Positions 7,650-19,970 of a stretch of DNA of 64,000 bases are shown here, in pieces (position 1 is the stretch's first letter; every line of letters begins with the position of its first letter). The stretch covers positions 310,001-374,000 of the forward strand of contig BSYQ01000015.1 of the NCBI GenBank assembly GCA_030272585.1, read 5' to 3'. This stretch comes from Bryopsis sp. KO-2023 (Eukaryota > Chlorophyta > Ulvophyceae > Bryopsidales > Bryopsidaceae). The position numbers and the translations under genes were made by a program. The notes below the pieces were generated by a model. The model saw only the letters and a list, made by a program, of their open reading frames with translations. It searched no databases and had not been told where the DNA came from.

Positions 7650-9720
7650 TGGAATCGATTCCTAGGAACCTCAAGACGGACTGAAGGAAATGAGGCTCTG
7701 GAGCCCTTTGTGTCGAATGCGAACGACCCCTGGAATCGGTTTCCAGGCACCTTAAGACTCACCGAAGGAGGTGAGGCTCTGTAGCCTTTTGTGTCGAATG
7801 TGAACGACCCCTTGGAATCGATTCCTAGGAACCTCAATACTGACTAAAGAAAATGAGGCTCTGTAGCCTTTTGTTTCGAATGTGAACGACCCCTGGAATC
7901 GGTTTCCAGGAACCTTAAGTCTCACTGAAGGAGGTGAGGCTCTGTAGCCTTTTGTGTCGAATGTGAACGACCCCTGGAATCGGTTTCCAGGAACCCTAGG
8001 GCTGACTGAAGGAGGTGAAGCTCTGTAGCCTTTGTGTCGAATGTGAACGACCTCTTGGAATCGATTCCTAGGAACCTCAAGACTGACTAAAGAAAATGAG
8101 GCTCTGTAGCCTTTTGTTTCGAATGTGAACGACCCCTGGAATCGGTTTCCAGGAACCTTAAGTCTCACTGAAGGAGGTGAGGCTCTGTAGCCTTTTGTGT
8201 CGAAAGTGAACGACCCCTGGAATCGGTTTCCAGGAACCCTAGGGCTGACTGAAGGAGGTGAGGCTCTGTAGCCTTTGTGTCGAATGTGAACGACCCCTGG
8301 AATCGGTTTCCAGGAACCTTAAGTCTCACTGAAGGAGGTGAGGCTCTGTAGCCTTTTGTGTCGAAAGTGAACGACCCCTGGAATCGGTTTCCAGGAACCC
8401 TAGGACTCACTGAAGGAGGTGAGGCTCTGTAGCCTTTTGTGTCGAACGTGAACGACCTCTTGGAATCGATTCCTAGGAACCTCAAGACTGACTAAAGAAA
8501 ATGAGGCTCTGTAGCCTTTTGTTTCGAATGTGAACGACCCCTGTAATCGGTTTCCAGGAACCTTAAGTCTCACTGAAGGAGGTGAGGCTCTGTAGCCTTT
8601 TGTGTCGAAAGTGAACGACCCCTGGAATCGGTTTCCAGGAACCCTAGGGCTGACTGAAGGAGGTGAGGCTCTGTAGCCTTTGTGTCGAATGTGAACGACC
8701 CCTGGAATCGGTTTCCAGGAACCTTAAGTCTCACTAAAGGAGGTGAGGCTCTGTAGCCTTTTGTGTCGAATGTGAACGACCCCTGGAATCGGTTTCCAGG
8801 AACCCTAGGGCTGACTGAAGGAGGTGAGGCTCTGTAGCCTTTGTGTCGAATGTGAACGACCCCTGGAATCGGTTTCCAGGAACCTTAAGTCTCACTGAAG
8901 GAGGTGAGGCTCTGTAGCCTTTTGTGTCGAAAGTGAACGACCCCTGGAATCGGTTTCCAGGAACCTTAAGTCTCACTGAAGGAGGTGAGGCTCTGTAGCC
9001 TTTTGTGTCGAACGTGAACGACCCCTTGGAATCGATTCCTAGGAACCTCAAGACTGACTAAAGAAAATGAGGCTCTGTAGCCTTTTGTTTCGAATGTGAA
9101 CGACCCCTGGAATCGGTTTCCAGGAACCTTAAGTCTCACTGAAGGAGGTGAGGCTCTGTAGCCTTTTGTGTCGAAAGTGAACGACCCCTGGAATCGGTTT
9201 CCAGGAACCCTAGGACTCACTGAAGGAGGTGAGGCTCTGTAGCCTTTTGTGTCGAAAGTGAACAACCCCTGGAATCGGTTTCCATGAACCCTAGGGCTGA
9301 CTGAAGGACGTGAGGCTCTGTAGCCTTTGTCCTGGATGTGACCGACCCCTGGAATCGATTCCTGGGAACCTTAAGACCGACTGAATGAGGTGAGGCTCGT
9401 TAGCCTTTGTCCTGGGTGTGAACGACCCCTGGAATCGATTTCCAGGAACCCTAGGACTGACTGAAGGGCGTAAGGCTCTGTAGCCTTTGTCCTGGATGTG
9501 ACCGACCCCTGGAATCGATTCCTGGGAACCTTAAGACCGACTGAATGATGAGGCTCTTTAGCCTTTGTCGTGGGTGTGAACGACCCCTGGAATCAGTTTC
9601 CAAGAACCCTAGGGCTGACTGAAGGAGGTGAGGCTCTGTAGCCTTTTTGTCGAATGTGAACGACCCCTGGAATCGATTTCCAGGGACCTTAAGACTGACT
9701 AAAGGAGGTGAGGCTCTGCC
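7650..9720. repeat. 81-bp minisatellite, about 26 copies
   Basis: Each unit of about 80-82 bp carries a core ggaatcggtttccaggaacc, then a block such as ttaagtctcactgaaggaggtgagg, then gctctgtagccttttgtgtcga. Counting the core gives 26 copies. Two main core types alternate: a common one with ggtttccagg and a rarer one with ggaatcgattcctagg at intervals of about four to seven units, which suggests higher-order amplification. The last five or six units are more diverged. Because 81 is a multiple of three, the reverse strand stays open for long stretches, but those frames are made only of the repeat and are not counted as genes. Confidence 0.97.
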
Positions 9721-9943
9721 CTTCCCCCACTGCGTGTCGATCAAGAGCGACGACGGCCGGTCGCAGCATGTTCCGCGTAAATAAGTGACGCTTTAGCAGC
9801 TTTTTACTCACCCTTCTCCTCCTGATCGAACTCGTGCTTCCCAACAGAAGCAAAACGCGTGAACTGCCCTGTAAGCGCGGCCACGCCCCTAGGGTCGCGA
9901 TCCTCCTGCGCTGGCAGCGCATGCCTCGGCCTTTATTAATTTC

Positions 9944-10151
9944 GAGCTTCCCGCCTAAACGGAATGTCGACAGCGAAAGGCCTAGGCTCCTCTGCCGACT
10001 CCGGCCCCTGATATCACCTCGTGCGCTTGGAACCGCATGCCTATGCGTTTGGTAATTCTGAGCTTCCCGCCTAAACGGAATGTCGACAGCGAAAAGCCTA
10101 GGCTCCTCTGCCGACTCCGGCCCCTGATATCACCTCGTGTGTTTGGAACCG
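9944..10151. repeat. Direct duplication, about 90 bp, period 116 bp
   Basis: The block starting gagcttcccgcctaaacgga at 9944 is repeated at 10060, nearly identical through cacctcgtg(c/t)g(c/t)ttggaaccgc. A second, more degenerate pair follows (ggctcccgcgtcc near 10178 and 10299), with a period of about 121 bp. The stretch from 9721 to 10580 is GC- and CpG-rich and holds no recognisable gene. Confidence 0.85.
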
Positions 10152-10635
10152 CTCCCGCCACAATCAAAAACCCCCTCGGCTCCCGCGTCCACTGCTCAGG
10201 GAGTCCTGTGATTGCCGATCCACCGCTCTGTAACGTCGCTCGTGCTTCCAGGCCGATCGCTTGGAAGCGCTGCAGCCCCGACCGAACCCCCCCCCCCCGG
10301 CTCCCGCGTCCGCCGGTCGGGGAGTCCGACGATCGTCGATCCCTCGCGCCCAAACGTCGCATCGCCCTGCTGCGTCGGAGTCCGAGAATTTTCGCCCTGG
10401 AACAAAACACGCCTTACGGAACGGTATCTTTACCCCGCCTCGTCCCCTTTATAAATCATCCACGTCGCTTCACCTGTCTGCCAGAAATACCTGAAGCGTC
10501 ATTGCATCGAAGGGACCTTCATCATCCGTACCATCTGACGTCATCGAGGAGGGTACGAGGCGCCGTGCATCGTACCAGGGTACGATAGCACGGCCAGACT
10601 CAGTTTTGAATTCTGTATTCCGTTGTGGTACTTCG

Positions 10636-10662
10636 TACTGCATCACTTGACCTGATGCAGTA
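10636..10662. repeat. Perfect 10-bp inverted repeat
   Basis: tactgcatca at 10636-10645 pairs with tgatgcagta at 10653-10662 around a 7-base loop. It lies between the GC-rich duplications and the LINE insertion. No function is evident. Confidence 0.6.
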
Positions 10663-10822
10663 GTACACCACCTGGTCTCACCCATTCTACATCAATATTT
10701 TTTTTAAAATCTGTTCTGGACACAGTGCGTCAAAAGCCAATGGAATTTCAAAATTAAAATACGCATGTTCACATTTGATTTTTACTGATCCTTGGGAAGT
10801 TTTTTAATCTGTTCCGGACACA

Positions 10823-11484
10823 AACAAACAAACAAACAACATTTACATTGTGTAGGAGATGCCGCTCTCCTATTACAACGAATATATAATGATCCAATCT
10901 ATTCCCATAGAATCAATTGTCTAATCTGAATTGCCTTTCGTAAATAAAAAGCTACCCGATAAATGTTTTGTTGATTAAAAAACCCTTTGATATTTCGAAA
11001 AACAAACAAATCCGAAAATGATCTTCTTAAACCATTATATAACGGGCAAATAAAAATAAAATGTGATTCATCTTCAATCCAAGGTGAACCACAATAAGGA
11101 CAATATCTTCGTTGTCTGTCCACATTTTCGTATCGACCAGTTTCTATTGCCAAAACAGAACATCCCAATCTAAACCTCATATATAAAGAGCGAAGACTTC
11201 GATCTCCAAAGGATACCGAAGGATTGACCAAATGATTCCAAAAACGAAAAGCTGGTCGAATAAAATAAAAATGAAGAGGTTTCACTTTGAGGTCCAACAA
11301 TAATAAGGAATTAGGAGTCGATGGAGAAAGACCGAGTAACCATCGAAGAAACGTGGTTTGAATGCGATCTAATTCCCTTTTTATGTTTTTAGAAGCAAAA
11401 ACAAACCAAAGTTCACAACCATAACAAAGACGACCTTGCACCAATTGACGGAATAAACCAACAGCCACACGTGGGGAAAAAACT
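10823..11484 (-). mobile_element. 5'-truncated LINE (non-LTR retrotransposon) with target-site duplication
   Basis: The insertion is flanked by identical 13-bp copies of TGTTCCGGACACA at 10810-10822 and 11485-11497. Read on the minus strand it begins abruptly inside a reverse-transcriptase C-terminal region, ends its ORF at 10899 and finishes in a (TTTG)n-type tail at the left junction ((CAAA)n on the plus strand). This is typical of 5'-truncated target-primed reverse transcription. A near copy of the duplication with more flank (tgttctggacacagtgcgtc) also occurs at 10712, so the target region itself was repeated. Confidence 0.88.
10899..11484 (-). pseudogene. LINE ORF2 fragment, reverse-transcriptase C-terminal region with zinc finger
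   Basis: About 190 codons are open on the minus strand. They contain sequence typical of the thumb and post-RT region of LINEs (YGCELWFVFASKNIKRELDR, QTTFLRWLLG) and a terminal zinc finger CPYCGSPWIEDESHFIFICP (C-x2-C, then H-x4-C). The polymerase and endonuclease parts are missing because of 5' truncation. The fragment has no frameshift, so the insertion is recent, but it cannot encode an active enzyme. Confidence 0.85.
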
Positions 11485-11497
11485 TGTTCCGGACACA

Positions 11498-12924
11498 GTG
11501 CGTCTTGTGGAACTGTGTTTGTCTTTTTCGTAGAACGCAGTTAACTTTTCGACAGGAACCGAACTCAAAACAAATAAGGCATCTTTTACAACCACCGCAG
11601 CCCCTATAAGTATCGCCCCTTTCACTTTCCGACCACAAACGTTCAACACACCACAACCACAAGTTCCTCCCGTCATCACAACTCGGCCATTCAGCCGCAA
11701 ACACCCACGCGTCTCATTTCGTCCCATTTCCCCTTCTCATCTAACTATCGACTCTCCTTTTTCACCACAGTCTCCAAAAGAGCAGACTTGCACACTGATG
11801 CCAGCTGAATTATTCAGGGGCTGGATTATTCAGGGGGCGGGTGTCCCACCAGGATAGGATAGGAGGATAAATCTGGGGTTGCTTTTCTTGCAAAGACTGT
11901 GAGAAGGCCTTTCAACTGAGGATCATTTTCGTGATGGAGAAGGCACACAATAAAACTAATAATCGATAAACTTAAAACAGGACCCATCAATTGGGTTTGG
12001 AACCACACCGACTGCTCGAAGATAAAAATAGCACCAAAGTAGCAGCGACAAAGCAAAATACCTGGGAAATTTGAACTAAAAAAGCCTCCCCCCAAAAAAA
12101 TCAAAAGAAAAAACAAAAGAAAAAATCCAATAACCAACTCATTAATGCCTCCATTTCACATGAAACACATTTCCCTAATTACACCCAAAACAATTAACGC
12201 TTTCATAAAACCCTGATTACACCCAAAACAATTAACGCTTTCATAAAAAACACACATTTTGATTTCTAATGTTTAGACAAACATCTAACCCCCTCTTTAG
12301 ACAAAGATAAAAGGAAAATGAATGCAAAAACCAAAAACCAAAAACCAAAACTGCACCATTTCCCCACATTGATCTTGATACACACCATCCTCCATCTTTA
12401 TACACACTTTTTTTATCAAGAAAATTCAAATTTCACGGAGACGCACGACCCATCCAAAACAGTAGAATCTTCTGAAATGTTTTTTCAAATTTGTTTTTCA
12501 CATCAGTTTTGCTGTGCAGATCTATACAATCCAATCTGCTTCCTGGGGTACTGACGAGTTTTCTTTTCGACCGAAACCCCATCGATCTATGCACAGCGAA
12601 GCTCCGATGGATTTTCTTACAGGATCCAGGCCATTTTCTGGAACCTACAATTGAACCACACACATTTCACCTGTAAAAAATCATTCTTTTTTGCAGGAAC
12701 TTCAGTGCACACAGATAATTCTTACTGGCAATGTTGAATATGGAGGTCGGGGGTGGAAAATCAACAGAAGCATGAGCAAGCTGTGAAACCTTCCAATTTT
12801 GTGGTAATACATTAAGAAAAATCCAGAGAAAAAAATATAATCTGACAAAAAGCAGCAGCTATGGGTTCAATTGAAGGCAGCAATGGATTTAATCGAAATA
12901 GTTAAATAGCCCAAACACATTCCT
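11498..12924. other. Region without a supported gene
   Basis: AT-rich sequence lies between the LINE and the 3' end of the F-box gene. The only clear structure is a 38-bp tandem duplication at 12173-12248 (unit containing attacacccaaaacaattaa). Possible ORFs here are low-complexity and show no domain. Confidence 0.5.
12173..12248. repeat. Tandem duplication, 2 x 38 bp
   Basis: The unit beginning ccct(a/g)attacacccaaaac is repeated once with a single difference at 12173-12210 and 12211-12248. Confidence 0.9.
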
Positions 12925-15604
12925 TTAACGTTTCTGAGAAATATGTGAAGAAACAAGGGAGCCGACCTTTTCACATCCATAGACTGTCAATTTCCTCAAG
13001 CATTTGAGCGCACAAATTGCATCCATGCCTTTCTCCGAAATTTTGGTCAGGTCGCACAACACCAATGTTGTGAGGGAAGTCAGGTTTGATATTCTAATAA
13101 AACCCCTGTCAGTTATGCTGCAAATTCCAATGCAAAAAAAAAAATAAATAAAAAACAAACAAACAAACAGAATTTCAGGAACATCATGTAAATCAAATAA
13201 TATGAAAAACAGATTGATCGACTGCGGTGCAAAACCAAGTTGGAAAAAAAAGGTAACAATCTGTAAACCTATCTGTAAACCTATCATTCACAATGACAAA
13301 AGAAAGCATTTAAAAAAACCTTGAAATGAATATCTTTGTTTCAACAAAAGTTGATTTGAGCTCGGATTGCGATTAATATCGATTACCGAAATCTTTTTGG
13401 ATTTCTAACACACAGAAAACCAGCTCTAGAGATCTCTCTAAAACAAACCTCCCTCCGAATTACAAAAAAAAAAGCATACAAACAAAAAAAACTTTTTCAT
13501 CTACCTGTTTCCACCCAAGTGCAGCTCCTTCAAGCCCCTCAAGTTTTGCAGAGCTCCAAAACCGATGTCATTCAAATTCTCACACCTTTTAATATCTAAA
13601 TGTGTGAGACGTGTCAGACCAGCGACACCCCAAGCCCCATCATTAGTGATCCCTGAACAGCCCATAAAATCCAAATAATTTAAGGGGAGATCTGTCAAAG
13701 CATGGAATCCTTCCCCGGCCACGTTTGGGCAAACCCTGATGTCCAAGCGTTTCAAAGAAACGAGGGTCGACAGGGATCTGACACCAACGTCGGTGATATT
13801 TGAGCATCCCTTGAGATTGATGCTTTCCAAGGTTGTGAGGGGGGTAAGTGCAATCAGCCCAAAATCGGTGATTCTGGTGCAGCCAGCGACCACCAGCGAT
13901 CGAATCCTGAAAAAAAAAGTCAAAATTGAGAAGGAAGTGCCTGGGCTTTTTTCTAGAAACAAGAATATTTTTTCCTTTCTTTTTTTTTTTTTATTTTTTT
14001 AAGGAAAGCTTTGTTGGTAGATTTTTTCATTCTCAAAACTCTTGGCAATTTCTTTCTCATATGAATTCTTAGATACTCTTTGACCCTAAAACATGCTGGA
14101 AACACAGATCACCGAGGCCCAGATTTTTCTATGATATTCAAATTTCATGCCCTAGCATATCTAGCTCTATGCTGCAAAGCAGAAATATCGATTTTTCTGT
14201 GTGGATTTTGAGAAAATTATTCAATAAAGAACATGGCTAAGCTCCTGCAAATCAATCAATTTTGAACTCACTCTGGGAGGTGGGAAATAACAACCAAACC
14301 GCCATCCGATATTCTCTTGCAATCCTCGATATCGATGTGCCTGAGGGTAGGGATTCCAGACAAAACCTCCAAGCCAAAATTTGTGAGGTTCTTGCAACCT
14401 CCCAATTCCAGATGACTTAGATGTTGAAGACCAAGAAGCGACATCAAACCTACCGACCACCCCAATCCAAAAATAGAAACAAGTTGGAAAAAAACAGAAC
14501 CAAAACGACAAGAATGGCCAACGATGCAAATAGTATCCATGAGGATTTCAGAATTTCGGCCTTAATACACTGTGCTTTGAAAATATACTGTGCTTTGAAA
14601 AGGGGGGAAGGGGAAAAAAAATTCTAAGGAAGCTTCTTACCTTTATCTGTGATGAGCCCTCCGCCACTGAGGTCCCATGAACGAATACTCAATCGACACA
14701 ACTTCGGAGTGGCTTTTGCAATAAAGGTCAACCAGGAATCTGAGACCGTGCTGGCCTCACAGAGTATCAATTGTTTCAACTACGAGTCATGCAACAAAAA
14801 AAAGTCAATATAGATCTTTCCTGTGTTTCGCTGTAAAATGTTTCTTGGGAAAAAAAAATGTGGAAGAAAAAAACTCCAAGTTCGTTGAGAAAAATCTCTA
14901 GGAGGCTATAGGGATGGTTTGAATGGTGAAAGAGGGACTCCGATGGGAAGGCATCAAAAGGAGGGGAGGGGGGGGGAAACAATTCCGAAAAGACTTTTGT
15001 GCTTGTAAACAAATAAAAGGAAAAAAAGCAAGTAGACGATAAACATAGGAACACAAAAAAGATCTTCTTTCCGTAAAATACAACACAATATTCAAACAGA
15101 ATTTTCTTTTGCCAATTTTAAATTGTTCAGAATGCTCTTCGATTGCGAAAAGAAAATTAAAAATTAAAGAACCCGAAACAGGGAGGTAAAGTTTTTGACT
15201 TCCGGAACGAAAAGCTGGTAAGGTTGCCTGATTTTTTTTTTGCCCACCTTTGTAAACCTTCGTTCCAGGAACTCCAGATCCCAGAGGGTCATAACATTCA
15301 AATTAGGAGTCAGCACGCTGACCGAATCGGAAATTCCCTTGCACCAATGCTTGTTCACCAACCTCATTCTTCTCACTGTTTTCTGCCCAACAGGGCCCTC
15401 CTTTTGCAACAGCCTCTTCAGGCAACCCCAAATGTCAGGCGAAAACTCGCCCCAAGCACTGCATTTGGAATCCCTTGAAGAAACCTGCCCGACCACCACA
15501 CCACTTGAATCTTCCTTTGAATTCCAGTTGAAGAATTGTTCAATCTTGCTTATGTATTCCCTTAAAGAAGAAAAAGTGAAGTCCCTGTTCTTCTGTTCAA
15601 ACAT
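12925..15604 (-). CDS. F-box/leucine-rich-repeat protein, 422 aa, five exons
   Basis: Exons (minus strand order): 15248-15604, 14641-14779, 14272-14449, 13505-13906, 12925-13117. They sum to 1269 bases, with GT-AG introns and matching phases. Residues about 54-95 form a degenerate F-box (SPDIWGCLKRLL...VRRMRLVNKHWC), which in this family binds Skp1 in an SCF ubiquitin ligase. The rest is a run of AMN1/FBXL-type cysteine-containing leucine-rich repeats, with units such as HLELGGCKNLTNFGLEVL, SINLKGCSNITDVGVRSL and HLDIKRCENLNDIGFGAL, expected to hold the substrate. The ATG at 15604 is chosen as the first in-frame methionine; an upstream GTG is unlikely to serve. The protein ends shortly after the last repeat with no extra domain. 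Target unknown. Confidence 0.9.
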
Positions 15605-18600
15605 ATTAGGTGAAAGCCTCACAAAACTGTGCGCGCAAGTGGATGAAAAAAAACAAAAAAAAGCATGCCATTTTTCATCTTTTTTCGAAGAGCCTGGTTT
15701 ATATGTTATCCACAGTTAAAAAAAAAAAACGTGGTGTGAAAAGAAGACAAGCGAGGGAAAAACTCCATGGGAAATTATGAAAAGGGCCGGAGTGTGTGTG
15801 TGTCCATGACAGACATATTTTATGAGTAATTCTCTAGGTCATCAGGAGCTATTGCTCACGTCGACATCTGCTTTTTGCGGGCTGTCACTCTTGAGGGCTC
15901 GCTCAGGGGGATGGATCATTTGATGCTGGAATCGCAGTTGGCACACCACATTCACAAACACTCAGAACGAAAAAAAGCGAATATGTGCAGAACTCCCGAT
16001 CGCTGCAGAACTATCGGCAAATCGATGACGTAGCATAACCGTCGCGAGTCGTTGCAAGAAAATGCCGCGATAGCTGTACACCTTTCCCTGTCCCCCTTTT
16101 CGTAAAGCATGCGATTCATGCTGTTCGATACGTTCGCGTAACACAGTCCTATTCGATCGCATGTGCTATCCTCATCTTCGCGGACCAGCTGCTTGATAAA
16201 TAGAACAAGAATTATGCCCTTCAATAAACTTACTTTTGGAAGGCGTCGCTCGATCGCCCGGGTTTTAGGACGCCGATGGGTCGGCGTTCCTCCCCTGCTC
16301 TCGAAAATCATCCTTTTGCGCTCGGGAAAAAACAAAAATTGAAGGGTCCGCCGCCGGTATACTTCTGGATTCTCGCGAAATCGGCGCTCCGATCGAAACC
16401 AGCACCACACCTTTCGAGAGTTCTTTTTCTACCCGGCGAATTACAAAACGTTTTCTCGCGAGCAAATCCACAGATCACGCGGAAAAAATAGCACCCCCCT
16501 TCCAGATGGATGGATGCTGTTTTTCAAGAAACACTATGGTGCGAAAAGGGGAGAAGCAACGGTGGATTTTTGTGAAAAAACAGCGACCCTGTTTCGTAAT
16601 CCTGGTGCTGGCGAAAAGGCACTAGGACTGTGCGAAAAAGAGTTCAATAGGAACGTTGGCGAGGGAAAGCACACCAGCTTTTCACCTCAAATACTTATGG
16701 CGCCGTCCGCAATTTTGCTCATCGCCTCTCAAAGACACAACCTTGGGAAAGCGACACAATCGAGGAAAGAAATTGTCCGACACGTGGCACGGCAAATCGG
16801 GTGAGTCCGACAGCTGCCAGCGTGGAACCATCCACGTGAGCATTTCACAAAGCTTGAAATCATTGATTGATTGGGTTCCATTTCCACCAAATCCAATCCA
16901 CCCACCACACTGCAACATTGAATGGTGTGGTTTGTATGGTGCATAAGATATGGGCTGTTACAGCTCCCATGTCCAGCCTTTCATGCATATATATGTATGG
17001 ACCATCCCTCCACTGGAACACTTCACTGCCAGAATTCAAGAATCTGGTCACAATTATTTGACCTCGCGATGTGTTTGTTTGTTTGTTTGTGGATTGACCC
17101 AGTTCACAACCCTTCCACAGCCTGCAGTCAAATCCATAAATTTCCACACCAGATTCCACCATTATTTTACAGCAATCGTACAAGCACTTGATGAAGCATC
17201 CTCAAAAAAAAGTGGTCTTTCAATAGTCGACTGTGGTGAACCTGTCTTCCTTCTTCACCTGCAAACCTATCCATTGTTTTTGGTTCCTCAGAGTTGAATT
17301 CATCAATACCATTGATGAATTGAAGCCACTCAAAATTCTTGCTGTTTGCTTCAGTTCAGTTCAAAAGGATTGACCAGTTGTCTTAGACTAAACCAGGACA
17401 AAAAATTGCACAACTTGGGCTTCCGGTCCAAAACACTGTCAATCCGCAGCACCAAGTTCATTCACACCTGGTCCCAACCTTTACCCTCGTGGTGGAAGCT
17501 GGGAAAACAGGTGGCCTATTAGTATCAACACCTGGACATCTACCTCCATTCTTCCTGTACGAGTCTGGTCATGCCCAAAAAATGACAGGCCGGCTTCGAT
17601 TCTATAAATTGCTTTTTTGGATCCGTTGCATCCATGGATGCGGGCAGATTTCTCCCACCAGCATCATCATCATTGCTTAGCAACAAGACTAGTCCAGTGC
17701 GACTTCGATTGGCACATCTGGAAGAAACAAAACAGTAGGTGATTCATTGATAGGATGAACAAGGGGACGGGCAGTCAGACTCGGGCTGTGTTGTGAATAA
17801 TGGTAGCATGTCAGAAGTCCCTGACAAACAGGAACCCCAAACAAAATATAATGGACTCCATGTTCAAGTCTCTGTGCATTACATCACGGTAATGCTATGC
17901 CCCCATGCCATCAACACATTGGCAGTGACAAACAGCTGAATTATCTTCTTTGCTGTAGAAAGAAAGGCTCGACAAGGTAACACCAAGAGGTGGTGTTATG
18001 GCTTTTTTTTCTGTTTCTCCAAAACCAAGGTGTATTTGTCCAGCCAACATTGCCACTGCTTCAGATTTTTTCAATGCCTGGTCTTTTTTTCATGGGGGAC
18101 CTGATGTTTATGAGTAGCTGATGAAAGAAATTACATGCATAAGAAACCAAGCGTGCCAACAACAGCATCCCCGAAAAAATTCAGTTGCCCTTTTTCACGA
18201 ACCCTTCGATTTTTAAAGTCCTACCCCAATTTTTTTTTCAGAAACCAAGAGCAACCCCAAATGTGCCGGAGCCGCTTTATGCAGCCAAAAACAATGAAAC
18301 GTACAAATAAAGACAAACCCAATCATTCCAAACAGACCCCTTTATCATCCTCCCCAAATCATGATTCTTTCTTTTTTTTCAATATTTTTTTCCACCTTTT
18401 TTTTCCTCATCTTTTCTCTTATCCGTCCCCCCATAACCCACAATTGCACTCCGTAATCCCAGGAGCCAGGCAATGTTCGTTGAATACTGCATTTTTTTTT
18501 TCCTTTTATTTTTCAATCCTATAGAAGTGCTTGGGCAGCCGTAAGTTGACCCTCTGTCTCTCCTCCTCCTCCTCCCTCTCACTCTTTTTGTCATTCTTTT

Positions 18601-18715
18601 CTCACTCTATTTTGATATTGAAAAAAAGCACAAGAATTGCGCTCGATTCCCAATTGACAGATATTAATAATAATATAAGACACCACCTGAGGATGGCCTG
18701 CGTTGCATTAAGGCT
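15605..18715. other. Region without a supported gene; F-box gene promoter side
   Basis: The sequence from about 15950 to 16450 is richer in CpG than its surroundings, as seen at other gene starts in this window, so it may be promoter or 5' untranslated sequence of the F-box gene. The rest (16500-18715) is T/C-rich with a (GTTT)n run near 17080. A 95-codon frame at 16514-16799 ends at a donor-like GTGAGT, but no following exon could be found. Confidence 0.4.
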
Positions 18716-19970
18716 TTAGTCATCATCATCCTCCCTCACATCAGAAACCCCCTTTGCTGAGAGCATTCGAAACACCACTCGCAGGATTAAGTAGGTCCAG
18801 AAAATATGCAAACAGAAAAGTATCCACAGCGACCCATTCAGAATTTCCCAATGGGGGCTTTCCTCCACATCGTATTTGTTCACAAAGAATTCCATGCTTT
18901 CGTACATGCAGCTCGGAATAATGTATCTCGGGAAATAGTATAACCTCGTCCCAGTCCACACACACAGGAAAACAACGAACCCACAGGTGGTGGCTGTCTC
19001 TTTCTTGGCATATTTGATCAGCTTTGCCAAATGAAGGAACACATCAGAAACGTCATGGGTTAGAAATATCATGCATCCAGACCTCGCCAAATTGATTCTG
19101 AAAGAATGACCGACCAGCACCATGGTGACGACATGGTGCCCCAGCATTTGGTAATGATCTTTTCTTTTTGGACCTCTGGTGAACAGCAGCGAGGGGATGG
19201 CTTGCAGGTAGAACCCCATTTCTATCGTATACAGCAACACCAATCCAGTGGTGAGCTGCTGTTCGCATGGAAGCTGGGTGCACCCTATCCAAAAGTGCCG
19301 TGTGTCTGCAAACCAGATTTCGGAATAGCTGGCGTTGAGGCCTAACGCCGTGAAACAAGCGTACACGGTGAATTCCCAACAGGAATCCCTCCACCGAGCC
19401 ATCAAGGTTGCACCCTCCTTTGCTTTATCATTGTTCTCCTTTTGTTTCTTGTATTGATGCCCCAAGACGAGGCTTCCCAACGGCTGCATGCAAAACATCT
19501 ACCTTTAGTTTTCGCTTCATCAAGCATTTTTTTTGCACCTTTTTTTTTAGTTCACTGTGGTTTTAGTTTTTGGAAAATTCAAACCGGAGTGATCTTGAAC
19601 ACCCCAAATGTGAGGTACCCTCCGCAGATTTTTTTGTCTTAATAATCTGCACTGCATGAATGCAAGCCTGAATGCAGATATGTTATTTCAATTCAAGCAT
19701 TCAAATATTATGTCATAATATCATAATATTCTTTAAAAATATGATCCTTGTCGGTCCACTATGCATGAGCTGTGCACACAGCCGGCCAGTCCCTCAAGCA
19801 TTCCTCACCTCATAGATCAAAGTGTCGACGATGAGCTTCACGACTGGGATCACCAGCGCCATGAGGATGCACAAAACCCAGTTTTGCACGCCATACTGCC
19901 CAATCAACGTCGTTTGCAAAAACGGCGAGATGTATCGTTGCGAGTCATCGTCCATTGCGAGGGGCCGCAT
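18716..19970 (-). CDS. Ceramide synthase, LAG1/LOH (TLC domain) family, 309 aa, two exons
   Basis: Exons 19809-19970 and 18716-19483 join in phase 0 (930 bases). Ceramide synthase joins a fatty acyl-CoA to a sphingoid base in the ER membrane. The protein matches plant LOH/LAG1 enzymes throughout: LIYEPLGSLVLG after the first membrane segment, WRDSCWEFTVYACFTALG, and the Lag1p motif with the catalytic pair GHHVVT (His about 170-171) and HDVSDVFL (about 197-201). The TLC membrane helices follow, then HIFWTYLILRVVFRML and the acidic tail DVREDDDD typical of the family. There is no homeobox-like insert of the animal type. The length is close to plant enzymes. The start at 19970 has a second in-frame ATG at 19955 as an alternative. 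Confidence 0.93.

Noticed and set aside
7613..9744. Long minus-strand frames of repeated GNRFQGSFTFDTKGYRAS-type units
   Set aside because: They are translations of the 81-bp minisatellite, break wherever a unit changes length by one base, and have no start or splice context.
15952..16410. Minus-strand frame of 152 codons upstream of the F-box gene
   Set aside because: No domain, no start context, and it lies in a CpG-richer patch like those at other gene starts, so promoter or untranslated sequence is more likely.
16514..16799. Plus-strand frame of 95 codons ending at a donor-like GTGAGT
   Set aside because: No phase-compatible following exon or recognisable protein could be found downstream; kept only as a remark.
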